Made by a program: the position numbers and the translations under genes
Notes under the pieces: generated by a model
Databases searched by the model: none
Seen by the model: the letters and a program-made list of their open reading frames with translations, nothing else
What the model was told of the DNA's origin: nothing
Assembly: GCF_014805625.2 (NCBI RefSeq)
Contig: NW_023998421.1
Span: 6,455,426-6,519,425, forward strand
Origin: Glossina fuscipes
Lineage: Eukaryota > Arthropoda > Insecta > Diptera > Glossinidae
Length of the DNA: 64,000 bases
Direction: 5' to 3'
Shown: in pieces, positions 13,781 through 27,553 of the stretch
Position numbering within the stretch: the stretch's first letter is position 1
Layout of the letters: every line of letters begins with the position of its first letter

Positions 13781-16450
13781 GTAACTTTTACGCCTTTATC
13801 GATCAAACGTAAATTATAGCGACAACCCCAGCCGAAACGACATTAAAGTATGAACAATGAACTCGAGTATACCAATTTGCTTTCAGTCATTATTCTTTGT
13901 TGTTTGCCTTGACTATAAAAAATCACTCAAAAATGCTTCAAAACCTTAACCACCATTATTAAGAAACTTTACATGAGTAGAGTAGAATTTACAAACTTTG
14001 AAGTGGCCCTACAGTTCTCTCAATGAAATGATGATTTCTAATATCGAACAACGTAATATCGTATATTGTACTATAGATTAAGAAATATGTTCTTTTTGTT
14101 AAAAATAAAACTACGTAAGCTAAAAAAGTGTATATTCTCTTGCTGCTGACAAGAAATGATAACTAAGGATATTAGGTTGCAAGATGAACGCATCAAAAAC
14201 CATTCAGTCGAATTGATGTAAACAACTCGTTTTACAGATGATAATGACATATCATTCAAAATCCACATGGCTTGACAATGAATAGCCTGCAAAAGGCTAC
14301 ACCGGCCTTTAAGTAAACATATCATCACTTATAACATTTATCATGAGTTTAGCGCTTATCACAATTCAATATTAATACCTTTTTTTAATACGGTGATCAA
14401 AAAATTTGGGACATATTTCAAGACATACGTTATACTCGTATAATACTCGTTATGAACAGAATTTCTTCGTATCTCCATCCAGTACAATTATATAGGAGAA
14501 CAGGAGCCATAATCGTCTATTTCACTAATTCTAATAAACATAGTACGTCATTCGCATGTAGCCGTGTTTGTAGCATTTATTTGGCAACATTGTTAGACTA
14601 CGATTATTTTGAATAAAACCTTTGAATTTATTAATTCGAATCGTTTAAATAAAATACCGTGCTAAATGGGAGATGGGAGTGTATTTTCTTTAAGTAAAAC
14701 TAATTCTAGATATCTTCTACTGTAAGTCATGCACAACCTAATATCTTTAAATTCTCCATTGAGAAGCCTAAAACTATGCTTTAAATCTAGCACTTTTGTC
14801 TTTTATATCAATTTTCATTTTCTACTAAATTTTTTATGGTTTAACGTTTGTTAATGTGAAATTCTTTCCTTCAATTCACGTGCATACACCCACATACGCA
14901 CTCGTATATTAACACATTCATATTTTATCTTCAAAGAATTGCATGACAAACGATCTTTTAAAGTTGCTTAACTCTTGTGAATTCGGTCAACTATATGCGC
15001 ACCAATCAACAGCGAAGATATATAAAATGCATGATGCCACTTGCGACGTGCGAATTTATCCTTTGCAGCCAGAAGATTTTAATAATTAAAGATTATCATT
15101 CAGCACTGGATTATGAATAGATTTAGCCGTGATCCGTCAAATTATTTGATTTTTGTTAGCGCCGTTGTTGTTAACCTATACGGTTGAAAGGAATATGAAA
15201 ATGGCCGTTTATCCAAAGCGAACAAAAGAAGATTGAATTTCCAAAGTGTTCTGATATTTTGACAATCTATTAAGCCATTGCCTTGTCCTTAGTAAGAAAA
15301 AACTACTTTGCGATTTTTATAAATTTGACTATGGTACCGACTAACCAGGATTCGTCTTAAGATCACAGCACATTTTTTTTATTTGTTTATTGCTTTTCCA
15401 TGCACAAAGTGAAGCGAAAGACCTTTTCAGAATCTGTTATGATTTCTATTCATACAAAAGTAAATAGAAACATAAAAAAAGCAACAGAGAAATGTTTGTA
15501 GAAAAAACAAAAACATGCAAAAAAACTAGTTCAGCATATATGTGAATAACAAGAAACTCTCGAAAGTTAGCTAACAGAAAAAGTAAGAGAAAATGCGAAA
15601 ACTTGTAGAAGCTCTAAAAAGAAAATAATTTTTTTTTTTTTTTGTTGAAATTTTTCCTTTTTAAAGCAATGGTCGTATTGTGTTCTCAAAGAAAAACAGT
15701 TATCTAAAAAGATTTGAAAAAATTTCATCTGAGAATATTTGATAGATTTGTAACAAGTAAAAACCGTATGCTGAAAATTTGTACTTATTGTGAGAATTAA
15801 AAGCGAAATATATCGAATGAAGGCTCAAGCGTCCTTTTTTCTTTAATATATGCAAGAACGAGGCAATAGCGTTTCGAATTTGGAAAATTTTGATTTTCTA
15901 TTTACATACATGGTACCTTTAAAAATAGATCAACGCTATATTTATACACTTCAATTTTTAACTAAAATTGTTGCCTTGAAAATTCTAACAAGTGTAAGAC
16001 AGATTGCAGGAACGATAACTTTGCAAATATAATCTGAAAGTAGCGAAGATTTTTATTTGTGCGAATAAAATTCTGTTCTTCTCAGGAAAATTCTCAGGTA
16101 CATTTCATCTTTAATTGTTTCTCTCAATACAACCGTTGCCCGAGCCAATACAAGTTAGCTTAACTAGCCTTAGATTTTCACACTTTTGAGTTTATGAATC
16201 TACGTCGTATACTGAATATTTCTCATTATAGCGCCTACAACGCACAATGGATATTTCCGGTTAACGTAAAATTCTGAGTCGTTTTAGCCATGTTCAGCCA
16301 TTCTTCTTCTCGGTGTCAGTTATTGGGCTATGGTAGAAAGTAAATGAGAAGATTGAGCTGTATAGTCTCGCTTGATAATGACGAGGAGGTTCGTTGAATC
16401 AAGCTTGATAATGAGTGGTATACGAGCACAATATTTAAACAAGTAAAAGT

Positions 16451-16795
16451 ACTATAGCGTGCCATGGCCTACCATACCCTACGCCACCCTATATATTTAT
16501 AAGGACTTTTCAAAACAAAAGGTAAGTGGTCGCAAAAAGTGGTCCGATTGCAACCATTTCCAGTCCCTGCACCAACGCACGTGAACGAACTAAATTTATT
16601 TAAAATATATCAAAAATTACGGCCTGTAGACTGAATACAAGAAAACAATTCAGATATACAGACGGACGGACAAGGTTGGATCGATTAGAAAATGATTGCG
16701 AATCGATCGAAATAACAAAAGACAGTTCTTCTAGGCATTGCACCCATCGGCGCACACTTAATATAACCTTGTGCCACAAATGGTGTAGAGTGCAA
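16451..16795 (+). repeat. Family A dispersed repeat, copy 5
   Basis: This nearly full-length copy has CATACCCTACGCCACCC at its left, AAGTGGTCCGATTGCAACCA and CAGACGGACGGACAAGG inside, and TTAATATAACCTTGTGCC with a closing TGGTGTAGAG at its right. Confidence 0.75.
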
Positions 16796-16891
16796 AATTA
16801 AAATCTTCAAGTCATAAGAAAATTTTCGTTTAGTAGTAATTTGGTCAGGATTTTGATATACATTTAATAAGTAGAGGCGTAGTTTATCTAA

Positions 16892-17062
16892 TACCTCAGT
16901 GGGTCCATCCGTAAGGTATATGCGAAACTGCTACAGCACTACAGCAGTGAAGAATACGACAGCGTTTCTAATGAAGTGGCAAACGTTCTTCGTAAATGTG
17001 GTACAGTCGTTATGCAACATTCTATCCTTATTGTCAACATTGAATTTTCCACTGTCGGATAA
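16892..17062 (+). other. Coding-like open frame without ATG start
   Basis: Fifty-six open codons follow an upstream TAA and an acceptor-like ACCTCAG. They read YLSGSIRKVYAKLLQHYSS, then EEYDSVSNEVANVLRKCG, then TVVMQHSILIVNIEFSTVG and a stop. The composition is protein-like and GC is higher than around it. No homologue is recognised; it may be a terminal exon or a fragment of an old gene copy. Confidence 0.2.
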
Positions 17063-20000
17063 CGGGCGACGCTTTCAGATCAGTAAAAATTGAGAAACAC
17101 TCCTGAAACCTCTCTCACTAACCCCTACTATCAGATTGTCTTCCGACTAAAATGGATAATGAGCAATGACTTGCAAAGACAATATATTAGCCATGTATGT
17201 AAGAAAGCAATTCTTCTGCTTCTTTACTTTATCTGCCACAGTAAAATTTGGGTCGCTTTTGTTGCTCATTTTTAACGTCTAATTGCATTCAATTTATTAA
17301 AAAATAGAATTTTCATTTCTCCACAAAGATGAGTTGATGACAATATAACTCTTTAAACTCTCTTTACCTACAGTACAGTTGGGTTTAAAATTCCCTCATG
17401 TTTGTGTCACTCCCTCCTAAAGGCAAATTTCAATCAGTTTATTAGGAAATGTTAGTCCATCAAATATTTTAACTTTCACTTCTTACCACGATTATGTTAA
17501 TATGAATTATATTTTGAATATTTTATGTGCATAGAAACTCCCGTTTGGAAATCTAAATATATAATAACAGCATTTATGAGCAGAAGTATGCTTACGTGCG
17601 TATATCTACACAAATTAACGATAATAGTCAGTTAAGTAGAATAAAGTTCATCTAGCAATTTGCCTGAAAAGAAATATTAATGAATATCAAGTACTCCCCC
17701 CTCCCTCTCTCTCTCACTCTCTCTCCCACTCCACAGCAAAAGAGTTTTGTATAAAACGGTTTTTTAATTAATTTTTTATATACAGACAGCGACGCGTATA
17801 CGCACTGCTGGTGATGGATTGATTTTCTAAATGCGTGCATTGTTGTTAACTTGTTAGGCGGGAATGGTTAGTAGAGATTTTTAAAAATATTTTCATTCTT
17901 CATTCAGCACGTAGCTAAGTTATATTTTTAAGCAACAATATGGAAGACATATGCGTAGCAATGAACGTATATCAGGTATGTTTGTTTATATGTGTACATA
18001 TTATTGCAGTCTTCTATGGATGACGGTTTTCTGCGCTTATACAAACACAACTGGGTATGTATACTCGTATGGGACCGATATACATCCCGTTAAAGGATAA
18101 TAGCAACAACAATGGCACATTAATGAATAAGCGAACGAGCGAACGCATGATGTCATGACATGCATAAAACAGTATATTATTTTCATTGTATTGTATATGT
18201 GGGACTGGGCTGAAAAATGAAAGAAAAAATTTCTTTGTGGTTATAATGATGTGCGTGTGGACTACAATATAGTTGAGAGTGTGAGAGAGAAAGAGAGAGA
18301 AAGTTGATGCATGAAATTCAGGCCAAAGCATAATTTAGTTGACAGACAGTCAGCAAATAACAGACAGACAAGCGGGCGTGTAGAGTAGACCTAAAATCAT
18401 TATGTTGACTGACATAAACGTAAAGCAGCGGCAAGTTCCATACGCCATTCACATTTAATCAGAAACAATGGCCCATCATCAACACCATAGACATCAAACT
18501 TACTTACTTACGAAACTTAGGAACGATAGTTAACATTAAAGGCTATAAGTAAAGTATGAAAGTTGTTTTTATACATAATATCTATCTACCCTCACTGCTA
18601 ATTAACGATGAGACTCGCAATGTGCAACCGAAGCATACGCACACACGCACATATATACACATACAGAGTATGCTTACATAAAAAGACAAATACTTTTGCA
18701 CTTACACTTTACCAGATGCGTTAACATTAAGTGCTCGTGGCGCAAGCTTGAGCAAACATATACCTATAAGCAGGAAAATTTATTCTATGAGAGGATCTAC
18801 GGGCACATGCTGTTATAGAAATTGAGCCTGCACGCATTTTCTAATTTTCCCATTTCCTTAAACTCCTCTTCCCGATTACTTTTCCAATTTACAAACGTCT
18901 CTACGACTAAACTACCCTTTCCTTCCTTATGCGATATGCTTCTTTGTTTTCATAGAAACTTATAGCTTATATGGTATAAGAGCAGTAGTTGCTGTTGGAT
19001 GCTCCCCAAATGATTGCCAACGAGTTTCACTTGATGAGTTAAGAGCAGTCAGCAGAGACAAAACATCTGCAGCAATAGTAGCAGCATTCAGCCTAAAAAT
19101 GCCAAGAGACCCCAAAATACTAAAATATAAACCCAGTGCAAGTGTGCGTATACAAATACATACATACATACATACATATACATGTATATATATATATCTA
19201 GGAAGCAAGAAAGAAAGCCAACATATATACGCCTTAAGGCGAATCTTTGATACCCCTCGACTAACAGGAAGCATTTAACCAATGCCTAGCATACACATAA
19301 ACCAATCCTTCACAACATTCGAACTTACAAACAGCTCTTGCACAAGTCTGTACGAAATTTTAGAGGAATTTATGCTGCAGACAATAAATTCATATAGATG
19401 TGTTTATGTGCGTTTTCAAATTTAGTCTCTACTTAACAACACTTATCTTCCCAACTGAATTTTCATGAAAAAGAGCTTTCGCCGACATATCAACGATCGG
19501 CCCTAGATGCGAGTAAAATCCGACTGACAATGCTGCACTGGTCAAGGGTAAAAGGTCTAATTCATTTGAGAATATTTAAGGAGATTACAAACATAAGAAT
19601 AAACTTAGCATACCCTTAACTCGGCCGTCTCATTGCAAATGGGCATAAAAAACAACACACGCGTCACATTTACCAAAGCAAGCATTCACGAGAATCGGAT
19701 CTAAGAGGTATAGAATAGGAGGAGCAGTATGAGTACGCTGATAAGGTACGAAAGCATAAACAAGTAAATTTCTATGTTATGGAGAAGAAGAGTATGAAGA
19801 CTTTAAAGTGATGGAGTAAGAAATGGGAAATGGTTTTTATTTAGGTGGTAACGTCAGTTGTAATAGCTTTCGTATATAAATCAATAAAATGATTGTACGC
19901 ACCTTTCCTACGTAGACCTGATGCCGCACGATGTGCGTGTCTCGACGTAACGACCATACGGACAAAAATGTATATGTACGCCTGTAGGTGTAAGGTTGTT

Positions 20001-20069
20001 ATAGCGTAACATTCCCTTACAACTAACTTTTGTTCCTTTTTGCTGATGTTGCAGAAAAAAAAATAATAA

Positions 20070-20100
<31 letters not shown>

Positions 20101-20645
20101 TATTGAATGGAAGAGAAACAACAAAATGATTGTTGTTTTGTAGGCATCGTTATTGCTGATGTTTAGAGTACGAGCCAAAGTTGTTATGTTCCCGAGAATA
20201 ATTGAATGGCATGTGATAAGAAGTGGCAAGGGGAAGGCATATATGGAGCGAAAGGCGGATTGGTGAGAGCATTGATAAAAATTTTACCAATTTTTGATTT
20301 ATACGCGGCCGGAATATGCGTTTTATTGGATATGCACGCATTCCACACTAGGAACAATGTCGCTTTGTTCATTTGTTGAACGTACAAAAAAATGTTATAA
20401 CTTTCGATTCAAAGGTTCCTCTTTGCGACATACGTACGTCTATTTACTAACAACTCTGCCGTCTCTATTTTCGAGTTTCTCTGCTTGCATTGTTAACGTC
20501 ATTAGTTTTTTCGACAACAGACAGAGACGGAGAAAGGAAATTAGTTTGCTATCAGTAAATAAACCTTTTTACGCGAGTTTCCCAAAAGCATAGATTGCTC
20601 AATAATTTCGTAGGATGACATATATTACGATCCTTCACAAGTTCA
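17063..20645. other. No gene seen
   Basis: It has CT-rich runs near 17700-17730, ATACATACATACATAC near 19155-19180 and a TA run at 20079-20104. Two overlapping - frames at 18960-19282 arise partly from these simple repeats and carry no domain. Confidence 0.5.
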
Positions 20646-20967
20646 CAAGGTACAGCTGTTTTAGTGACGGCACTTTTGTTTTCGTAAAATAATGGAAACA
20701 TTTGGATTCCCATAACATCTACAGCTTGTAAGTTGGTTATTGAAATACCAGAAAAGGTTCACCAATTGTCTTCGAAGATTGATACTATTTAAAAATCGCA
20801 TGAATTCGTGAAGAACAGTTACCATTAACACTATTTAAGTCAGCGCTGGGTTTGAACTGTATGTTTGCCCAAGTGAAAAAGCAATGTTTGATCAACACAT
20901 GAAATTTAGATTTCCCCTGAGATCTGCAAACCTGCAAAAGTAGCGTCGCTGAAACAGCTGTACCTTG
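20646..20967. mobile_element. MITE-like element with 33-bp inverted repeats
   Basis: The left arm 20646-20678 begins CAAGGTACAGCTGTTT and ends ACTTTTG. The right arm 20935-20967 is its inverse with about five mismatches. The arms enclose some 256 bp whose only open frame (on -) shows no known domain. This is the usual architecture of a short non-autonomous DNA transposon. No target duplication could be decided. Confidence 0.6.
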
Positions 20968-23900
20968 CCAACTAGTCATCAGAATGTCTTGAAATTTTCG
21001 CAATATATGTCGTTTAAAACCTAGTCGGTATATCGCCGAATTTCCTTCGTAATCAAATTAATAAATGGTACAATTGACTCGCCCGCATTACTTCGGGAGA
21101 TAGACTTTAATGTCCCTAACCACTTCTCTGGGCACTTATTTTGATAAAGCTTAGTCAATGCAAATATAATTACGAACTGTTTGACCCGCTCAGAGTTGTT
21201 TGCAAGAACTTAAATGACGTCTATCACTTATTCTCATTAACGGACTCTTTAAAGTCCATTAAAGCAACATTGCGTAATACGGGCGATTTACTTATGTCGG
21301 CTTAGGGATTCACTTGCAATTTGGTGCTGTACCGGTTGTGGGTGTGGATCTATGGTAGTTGTGTACATGCAGTTTTTCTTTTTTTTTTTTCTTCTTATTT
21401 GTTTTATTGTATTTACACTAAGTTTTAATATTAATTAATTTAAGACTTACTTTAAGAGTCAATTGAATTCGACTGTCATTTTGTTTTAGTTGAGTTTCTA
21501 ATATAAGTAGAATAAATAAATAAATAAATATATAAAATGTCAGACCGGTCACTTATTGAGTGATTTGTTAATATACATAAATAATATTAATACATTTGAC
21601 TATTCATTAATTTATATACAAGTGTATATGAAAAGCTGCTTATTCTATTATTGAGCTTATCGGCGGCATATAACGCATTCGTTTTCATTTTTAGATAATT
21701 TGTGTACATATCTTGTGTTCAGCTCTGTGCCCTAATTAATTTGTGTTAAGCAAAACAAAAACACGAAAAAATGATTATCATTGAATAACACCGTTACTGA
21801 CTGATTGCAACCTTCAGCCAATTCAGCCAAATTTGCTTAATCAAAAAGTTTTTCAAAACAAAAGCATATTTAAAGCACTTTTCAAAACACTTCTGAAAAA
21901 ATGTTTTGAGAAAATCATTTCAAAGAAGTTATAATGAAATATTCCTAAGCAGCCGCAAAATGCTTAAAATCCCTCAACAACATGGTAACGATGGGGTAAA
22001 AGACGAATCCCATTTTAAAGAATTGCTTTCAAAAGAAGGCTTAAAAGTTCTTATTCATATGTAAAAAAAAAAATAAAAAACAGAAAAACATCTATTACGG
22101 TTAACAATGATTAAATAGCATCCCTTCACTTTCCTCATTTAGTAATCTAAAGCAGGCGCCTGGCTATTTACAAATTAGTAAAGAAATTATTTACTTACAT
22201 AGATAGATACAATGTTGACCTGATTTTTTTGTTTATATCTGTTAACGCATCTGGAAAATGGAATTTCATATACAAATGAGCATAAGCAGGAAAGGAAAAG
22301 GGTTTCGCTCAGAAATTACCGCATATATGCCTTTGATGCATAAACTTTCCCAGCGAAAGTTATTCTAAATAGACCGTTAAACAGCATTAAAGTTTGCATT
22401 AATACATTCACTGCTTATATGTAAAGTTGTTTTGTTGTTATCAAGCATTTGTATCTTAAAGTTAATTTCTCATTGCCGGTTGCTATATGCTATCATCATC
22501 TCTTAATTTCTGTATACGAATGTAGTAAAGTGTGTTTTGTATTTTATGTTGTTGATGTTTTTCTTTGTCATTACGAGAGTGGTGTGTTCTTAATGTTTTG
22601 TGATATGTCCCTCATATTGTTTAATTTTTACCCGTTTTTTTTTTTTTTTTTTTATTATATAATCCAATGAGACATGCGTGCGATTTATCGTCTACGTTAC
22701 ATTTCACTTTGTCTACTCTTGTCTTTATAATAGAACAGCAATGGAGACTATGTTAATTTTTAGGCTAGGTTAGGCTTGCATGGATATCACTTCAAAATCC
22801 CGAAAAAACAAGACATGTAAACCGGAATTTGCGTCACACGTGCGCCATTCTCTTTTGCTGACATCTAACAAAAGATATTCAATCCACACCAACGCAAGTT
22901 TCTTACGACATAGCATAGTTTGTACTGCGTTATATTTTTTTTTCCCGAATAATAAAAAAAAAGTTACCTTTCTATCGTATCCGGATGTTGACTTACTTTG
23001 GGATTCCTAGGCGCGAACATTCATGCATCCACAGCTATCGCAAGACCGAGTCGCTATAGCGAAAGGACGATACTCTTCGCCAAAAGACTTTTCAAGACTA
23101 TTCGAAAAGCAAGTAGACTATCAAAGAAAGCAACACAACACAATGGTATCCATATTAAAAAACGGGTTCGCAACACCTTGAAAGCATCCAACTGGAAAGT
23201 ATTACTCCATGGGTTACTTACCAAACTCGAGGTCTTCCAATTACTACTTTCTTGCATCGATGGATCAGGCACTTGTTAAGCAGTGGTTCAGTTGTAATAA
23301 AGATGTGGAAAAAACAACTCGCTTGGGAAGAGGAGAATATATATAGAGATTGGTGGTATCCACGAAGTGCCAGACAATTGGGAAAAATGCAAAACTAGCA
23401 AGAGAGTAGAGTAAAAGCATAACACTTACCGATCGGACACAGACCAATTAGCCTGCGTCCATTACCTCCCTCTGTCTTTCTCTTTCCTCTCTTCTTTCTA
23501 ACGATCACCGAACTACGCGTCACTTATTCAAAAAAAAGAAGGCGAGTGGAAGTTCCTTATTTTCAACACTTGTATGCAACATTTCTACCTTTTCCACTTT
23601 GTACGACATTGTGGGTGTGTTTTTTAGTAGACTGCATAAATTCTCAAACTTACCCCTATAAATATATAAGTGCTTCCTAGCTGTATATGTACGGTAAGTA
23701 TATTTTTTTTTTCTTTTCAAAATTCATAACCTCCAGCAACAAAACACCAAACAGATGTTTAGATAAATGAAGTAATATACTTGCAGATACTTATTATGTC
23801 AAGCCTATATTAAGACTAAACAATATATAAGAGATCTCCAATGTGCGTCTCAACCTGCTGTCACACCTCGAACAGCAAAGCTACTTCTCCTCAATCGCTA

Positions 23901-25464
23901 TGCAATAAATAGATACATATATTAGGGTTCTTTGTTTGTAACTATGTTTTCGCTTATGACATACACACGGGTACAGCTAGTGCCAGTTACTCTTGGAATA
24001 AATAGTCTTTTGGTTTGAGTTTCATTGCAATGTTTTTGCTTTACATTCACACGTTTTTAGGTAAAGTGAAGAACACAGGAGGAGAAGGAGATACGATAAC
24101 AACAAATGCAAAGGCAAAAGAAATATTGGAGCAACCACTTGATAATCTCAACTCTTTTGCTTAAAGTTGACTTTGTGGTTATTTTCCATTTTCACATCCC
24201 ATACTCTCGATTACATTGAAGAAAAGAAAGGGGAAACATATTTCCTTTGCGTTGAACGCAAACCTTACTTTCCACACATAAAGAGAAATTTTTCAAATAT
24301 TAATTTGTTTTGCTTGTTAATGGGCCTCACAAACACGTTACATGATTTCTCAATTTTGGGCATCTGTTTTAAGGGAGGATGTCACTGCAACAGCCTAAAC
24401 AATTATCCTTCTTTCATCAAATGCGGTCGCCTTCACTTGCTTTCATCATATAGGGTCTCATAATAGATGATATTGATTCCTCTTTCTATTTTTTATTTTT
24501 TTTTTGAGGATAATAAAGGAAACGTGTTTTATGTGCATTCCAAAAAAAAAAAAAAAACAAAACAAAAGCACTATGGTCTTTGTGGTCGATTTTCTTCTTC
24601 GAGTTCACTTTTTAATTGTTCGTTGGTTTCAAATCTGAAGCAATGAAGCCATGTCTTGTATATGTCTATGAATTAACGCAAAACCTCAGCCGTTCAAAGC
24701 TAAATAAACAATGTAAGGATTTCGAAGAGACTTAAACGAAACATTGGCGATGCAATGCGAAATACTTTAAGAAGTAACTATGGCGAAATACTCTACTGCA
24801 GCTGCTTTGATCTTTAAAGTTTAGTGTCGCTTGTTACGTTGTCAGACGGCGATGAAATAAGAAAACCCTTTTATTTCCGCTTCATTCGACTCGTTCTTCT
24901 CTCATGTTTTTTTTTCTCATTTCACTTACAGTTTGACTCGCTAAGGCTGCATATATTCTACAACAAAAGGAAATCAATATCCGCGAAATGTCAGGCCCTT
25001 GCTACGGTACAAACAAATTCCTTACCTTCTTCTCCATCTACGGTAATAATCGCATTTCAGAAAGTATGAAAAAAAATTTACAATTTACTCGTGAGGGACA
25101 AAATCGTCCCCCACTTCGTTTCCATAGATAGATGATAAATATAAGTTTAGTTTAAGCTATTGTGACATATTTAAAAGTTAGTGTAAGTAATATCGGGTTG
25201 CCAGCCGACAGATTGTACAATGTCGCTCGCTGTATGAGTGACATCATCGCTCTGTTAAGTTTCTGAATCTAGAAATCGGTCTATTATTAAAAATGTAAAG
25301 GAATCATGTTCAAAGATTAAGTCTGAAAATAATATGATATCGTGTTAGAAGCGTGCAGTAAATGTGGTATTAACGGAGTGAGCTGATCAAGACGGCAAGT
25401 AAAACATTATGGGAGATCAGGGTCAGTGACGGCTTTCCACAACGACTTTCCAAAACAACGGTTT
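20968..25464. other. No named gene; one coding-like island at 23.0 kb
   Basis: Apart from that island the interval is AT-rich with homopolymer T runs (21380-21395, 22637-22654) and an AAATAAATAAATAAAT run (21509-21530). Remaining frames are not convincing. Confidence 0.5.
23011..23346 (+). other. Coding-like open frame interrupted by one TGA
   Basis: After an acceptor-like GGATTCCTAG the frame has 56 codons (ARTFMHPQLSQDRVAIAKG, then RYSSPKDFSRLFEKQVDYQ, then RKQHNTMVSILKNGFATP). A single TGA at 23179 follows, then 54 further open codons (KHPTGKYYSMGYLPNSRSS, then NYYFLASMDQALVKQWFSC, ending TRLGRGEYI) and TAG. Two other frames here are open too, so the frame is not proven. It may be a decayed gene or element fragment, or an exon with an internal stop. 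No family is recognised. Confidence 0.2.
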
Positions 25465-25740
25465 ACTTGAGAAGTGGTCGAAAAGCTGGTTCGATCGAAA
25501 CCATCTTCAATAGTTTTCTTCCTTGGACCAAAACACGTCACTATACTAAATCTCATCGATATATATCGAAAATTGCTAGATGTAAGTTGAACAGAAAGTA
25601 AAGAAGACAGACAGACAAGAATCGGAATCGCTTTCTGAGTCAATCGGTATAATAAAATGTGGATGTATCTCGAATCCCTCTAATTATTGCATGCATCCAC
25701 GTAAACTTAATATACTACAAGTGTTGTAGGATGTAATAAA
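25465..25740 (+). repeat. Family A dispersed repeat, copy 6
   Basis: AAGTGGTCGAAAAGC, ACCAAAACACGTCAC, AGACAGACAGACAAG, GTCAATCGGTATAATAAAA and TTAATATACTACAAGTGTTG mark the 3' two thirds of the unit. The 5' end is not seen. The next copy begins about 70 bp further on in the same orientation. Confidence 0.7.
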
Positions 25741-25811
25741 ACAAAAATTCTGAAAAAATATTTCTTTATCCCACAATAATACCAAGGTGAGTATGCTTTA
25801 TAGGTAGGTGC

Positions 25812-25990
25812 CAATTGAACGCAAGCGAACAAGACGGACAGAAACACAAACCAACTTAAACGGATTGAGAAAGTGACTTTTAATCGACCGATGCAATAAG
25901 AAGTGGGTCGCTCTCAAGTCCTTTTCGATGTTGCATATGTCCGCATAAACTTAATATACCCTTGTAGCACAAGTTATGTAGGGTACAGTA
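25812..25990 (+). repeat. Family A dispersed repeat, copy 7
   Basis: This is the 3' half only: ACAAGACGGACAG, AAACGGATTGAGAAAGTGA, CAAGTCCTTTTCGATGTTGC, TTAATATACCCTTG and TATGTAGGGTACAG. It lies in tandem with copy 6. Confidence 0.7.
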
Positions 25991-26937
25991 ATAAAGATTA
26001 GTTGGAGCGTTAATAACACGGTCCGTATAGGATAAAAGGACTCGGTTTGTAAATTGAAAACAACGACTTAACGTCATGGTTAAATAGAAGTCCTAAATAG
26101 GCAAAGCCCGAACAAAAGGGTTCAAAGTAAGCCCACAAGAGTAGGCAACTATAGATCTCATTGGAATAGAGCCCTGAAAAACACACGATTCCATGGGAAG
26201 AAGCGACACTCAATTCAAGTGAAAATTTGCTCTTTTCTAGCGTCTGCGTCTGCATTGACGTTTTACAAAGCTTTTTAAATGACTTACGCTACTCTCCTTA
26301 AAGTGTAGGCAAAAGCAATTCTACGATTTCGCTCTTCACAAAAGATCACCATATCAAATACAATGACCTAATTGAGATTGTCACCTGCATCTTTCTATAG
26401 CAAATGCAAGGACTCTTAGTCTTTTACTTATTTTATTTACTAACTTGAAGAAGGTAACTAATAAAGTAGATTAAATTTTTTTTTGGAAAAATTCGCTTTT
26501 ACTATATTTAAAATTTTACTACGCAATGCGTAAAATATGTATGTGTATGCAACGCACAAAAGCATATGGAGTTTGTATATAAAGAAACGGTCGATTTATC
26601 CGCACCCACACCCACACAAAATTAAATGAATTCGTTGCACGCATATGCCTAGTTATGCGTATTCGACTGAGGCGTAGTCAAGGTTCTCGTTTAAGACAAA
26701 CATTAACAGCAATAACAAGAACTGCAAACGCACAGAAACGCACAGAAAACAACATCTAAGTATGCCATAAGAGAAGGCAACATATATAGGTTTGTATATA
26801 AAGTGTAAACGATGCTTATGTAAAAAGCAAAATAGGCAGAGGATACACTTTTAGGTATACTTTGTGCAAAATAATAAAATAAAACTAAACAAAAGTTTAG
26901 AGAAAATGCTTAAATGTACGCTGAGCGGTAGAGAGTC

Positions 26938-26940
<3 letters not shown>

Positions 26941-26974
<34 letters not shown>
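26941..26974. repeat. (AT)n microsatellite
   Basis: A pure AT run of 34 bp, giving IYIYIY frames on both strands. Confidence 0.95.
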
Positions 26975-26976
<2 letters not shown>

Positions 26977-27491
26977 TATGAAGAGAATGATTACTCTGCC
27001 TACACACTTAGCTAAGCATACAAGCGTGCATATATACATTTGCACATGTAAGCAGAGATATTCTATAGCATACTATCACTTTTTTAAGTCATGCGTAAAA
27101 AAAAAAAAAAGAAAAAAAAAAAACAACCGACCCATTGAAGAGCAAAGACATCACCAGTAAACCATTTGTAAAAGGCCATTACACACTACTGCTGCAAAAG
27201 TTACTCAGCTAGCATTACCAACGCCCAGGCTGTTGTTGTTGTTGTTGTTGTTACTGCTGCTACTGCTGCTGTTGCTATTGTGTATCAACAACCCTCGATA
27301 GAATTTCTTTGCATTTTATTTTAAGCCAAAAAACGAATGAATTCAAAAACTTCCTTCTTTGCTTTTTCTTTCTTTCGGAAATAAAGGGAGAAAAAGTGCG
27401 TTGATAAACGTCCTTGATCCTTGCATTACAGTTGCGTTAAGACCAGCCAGTGTAAAATGCTATAAGTGAACCGTAATAAACAGGACGCACG

Positions 27492-27494
<3 letters not shown>

Positions 27495-27549
<55 letters not shown>
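27495..27549. repeat. (AC)n microsatellite, about 55 bp
   Basis: An uninterrupted run of about 27 AC units. It creates long meaningless CVCVCV frames on the - strand. Confidence 0.95.

Positions 27550-27553
<4 letters not shown>

Larger units (their letters stand above)
7671..16450. other. No named gene; microsatellites, repeats and one candidate exon
   Basis: Besides family A copies 3 and 4 and the 13.7-kb candidate exon, the interval has ATCATCATC runs (7945-7990), a TA run (8530-8560), CA runs (11333-11370, 11731-11770) and poly-A (11599). A 10060-10200 segment with CTGTCCATTTATCCGTCTG may be one more degenerate family A copy. Confidence 0.5.

Noticed and set aside
18960..19282. Two overlapping - frames of 104 and 64 codons
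   Set aside because: They share an ATAC microsatellite, overlap in different frames, and show no domain.
26851..27160. IYIYIY frames on both strands
   Set aside because: Translation of an AT microsatellite.
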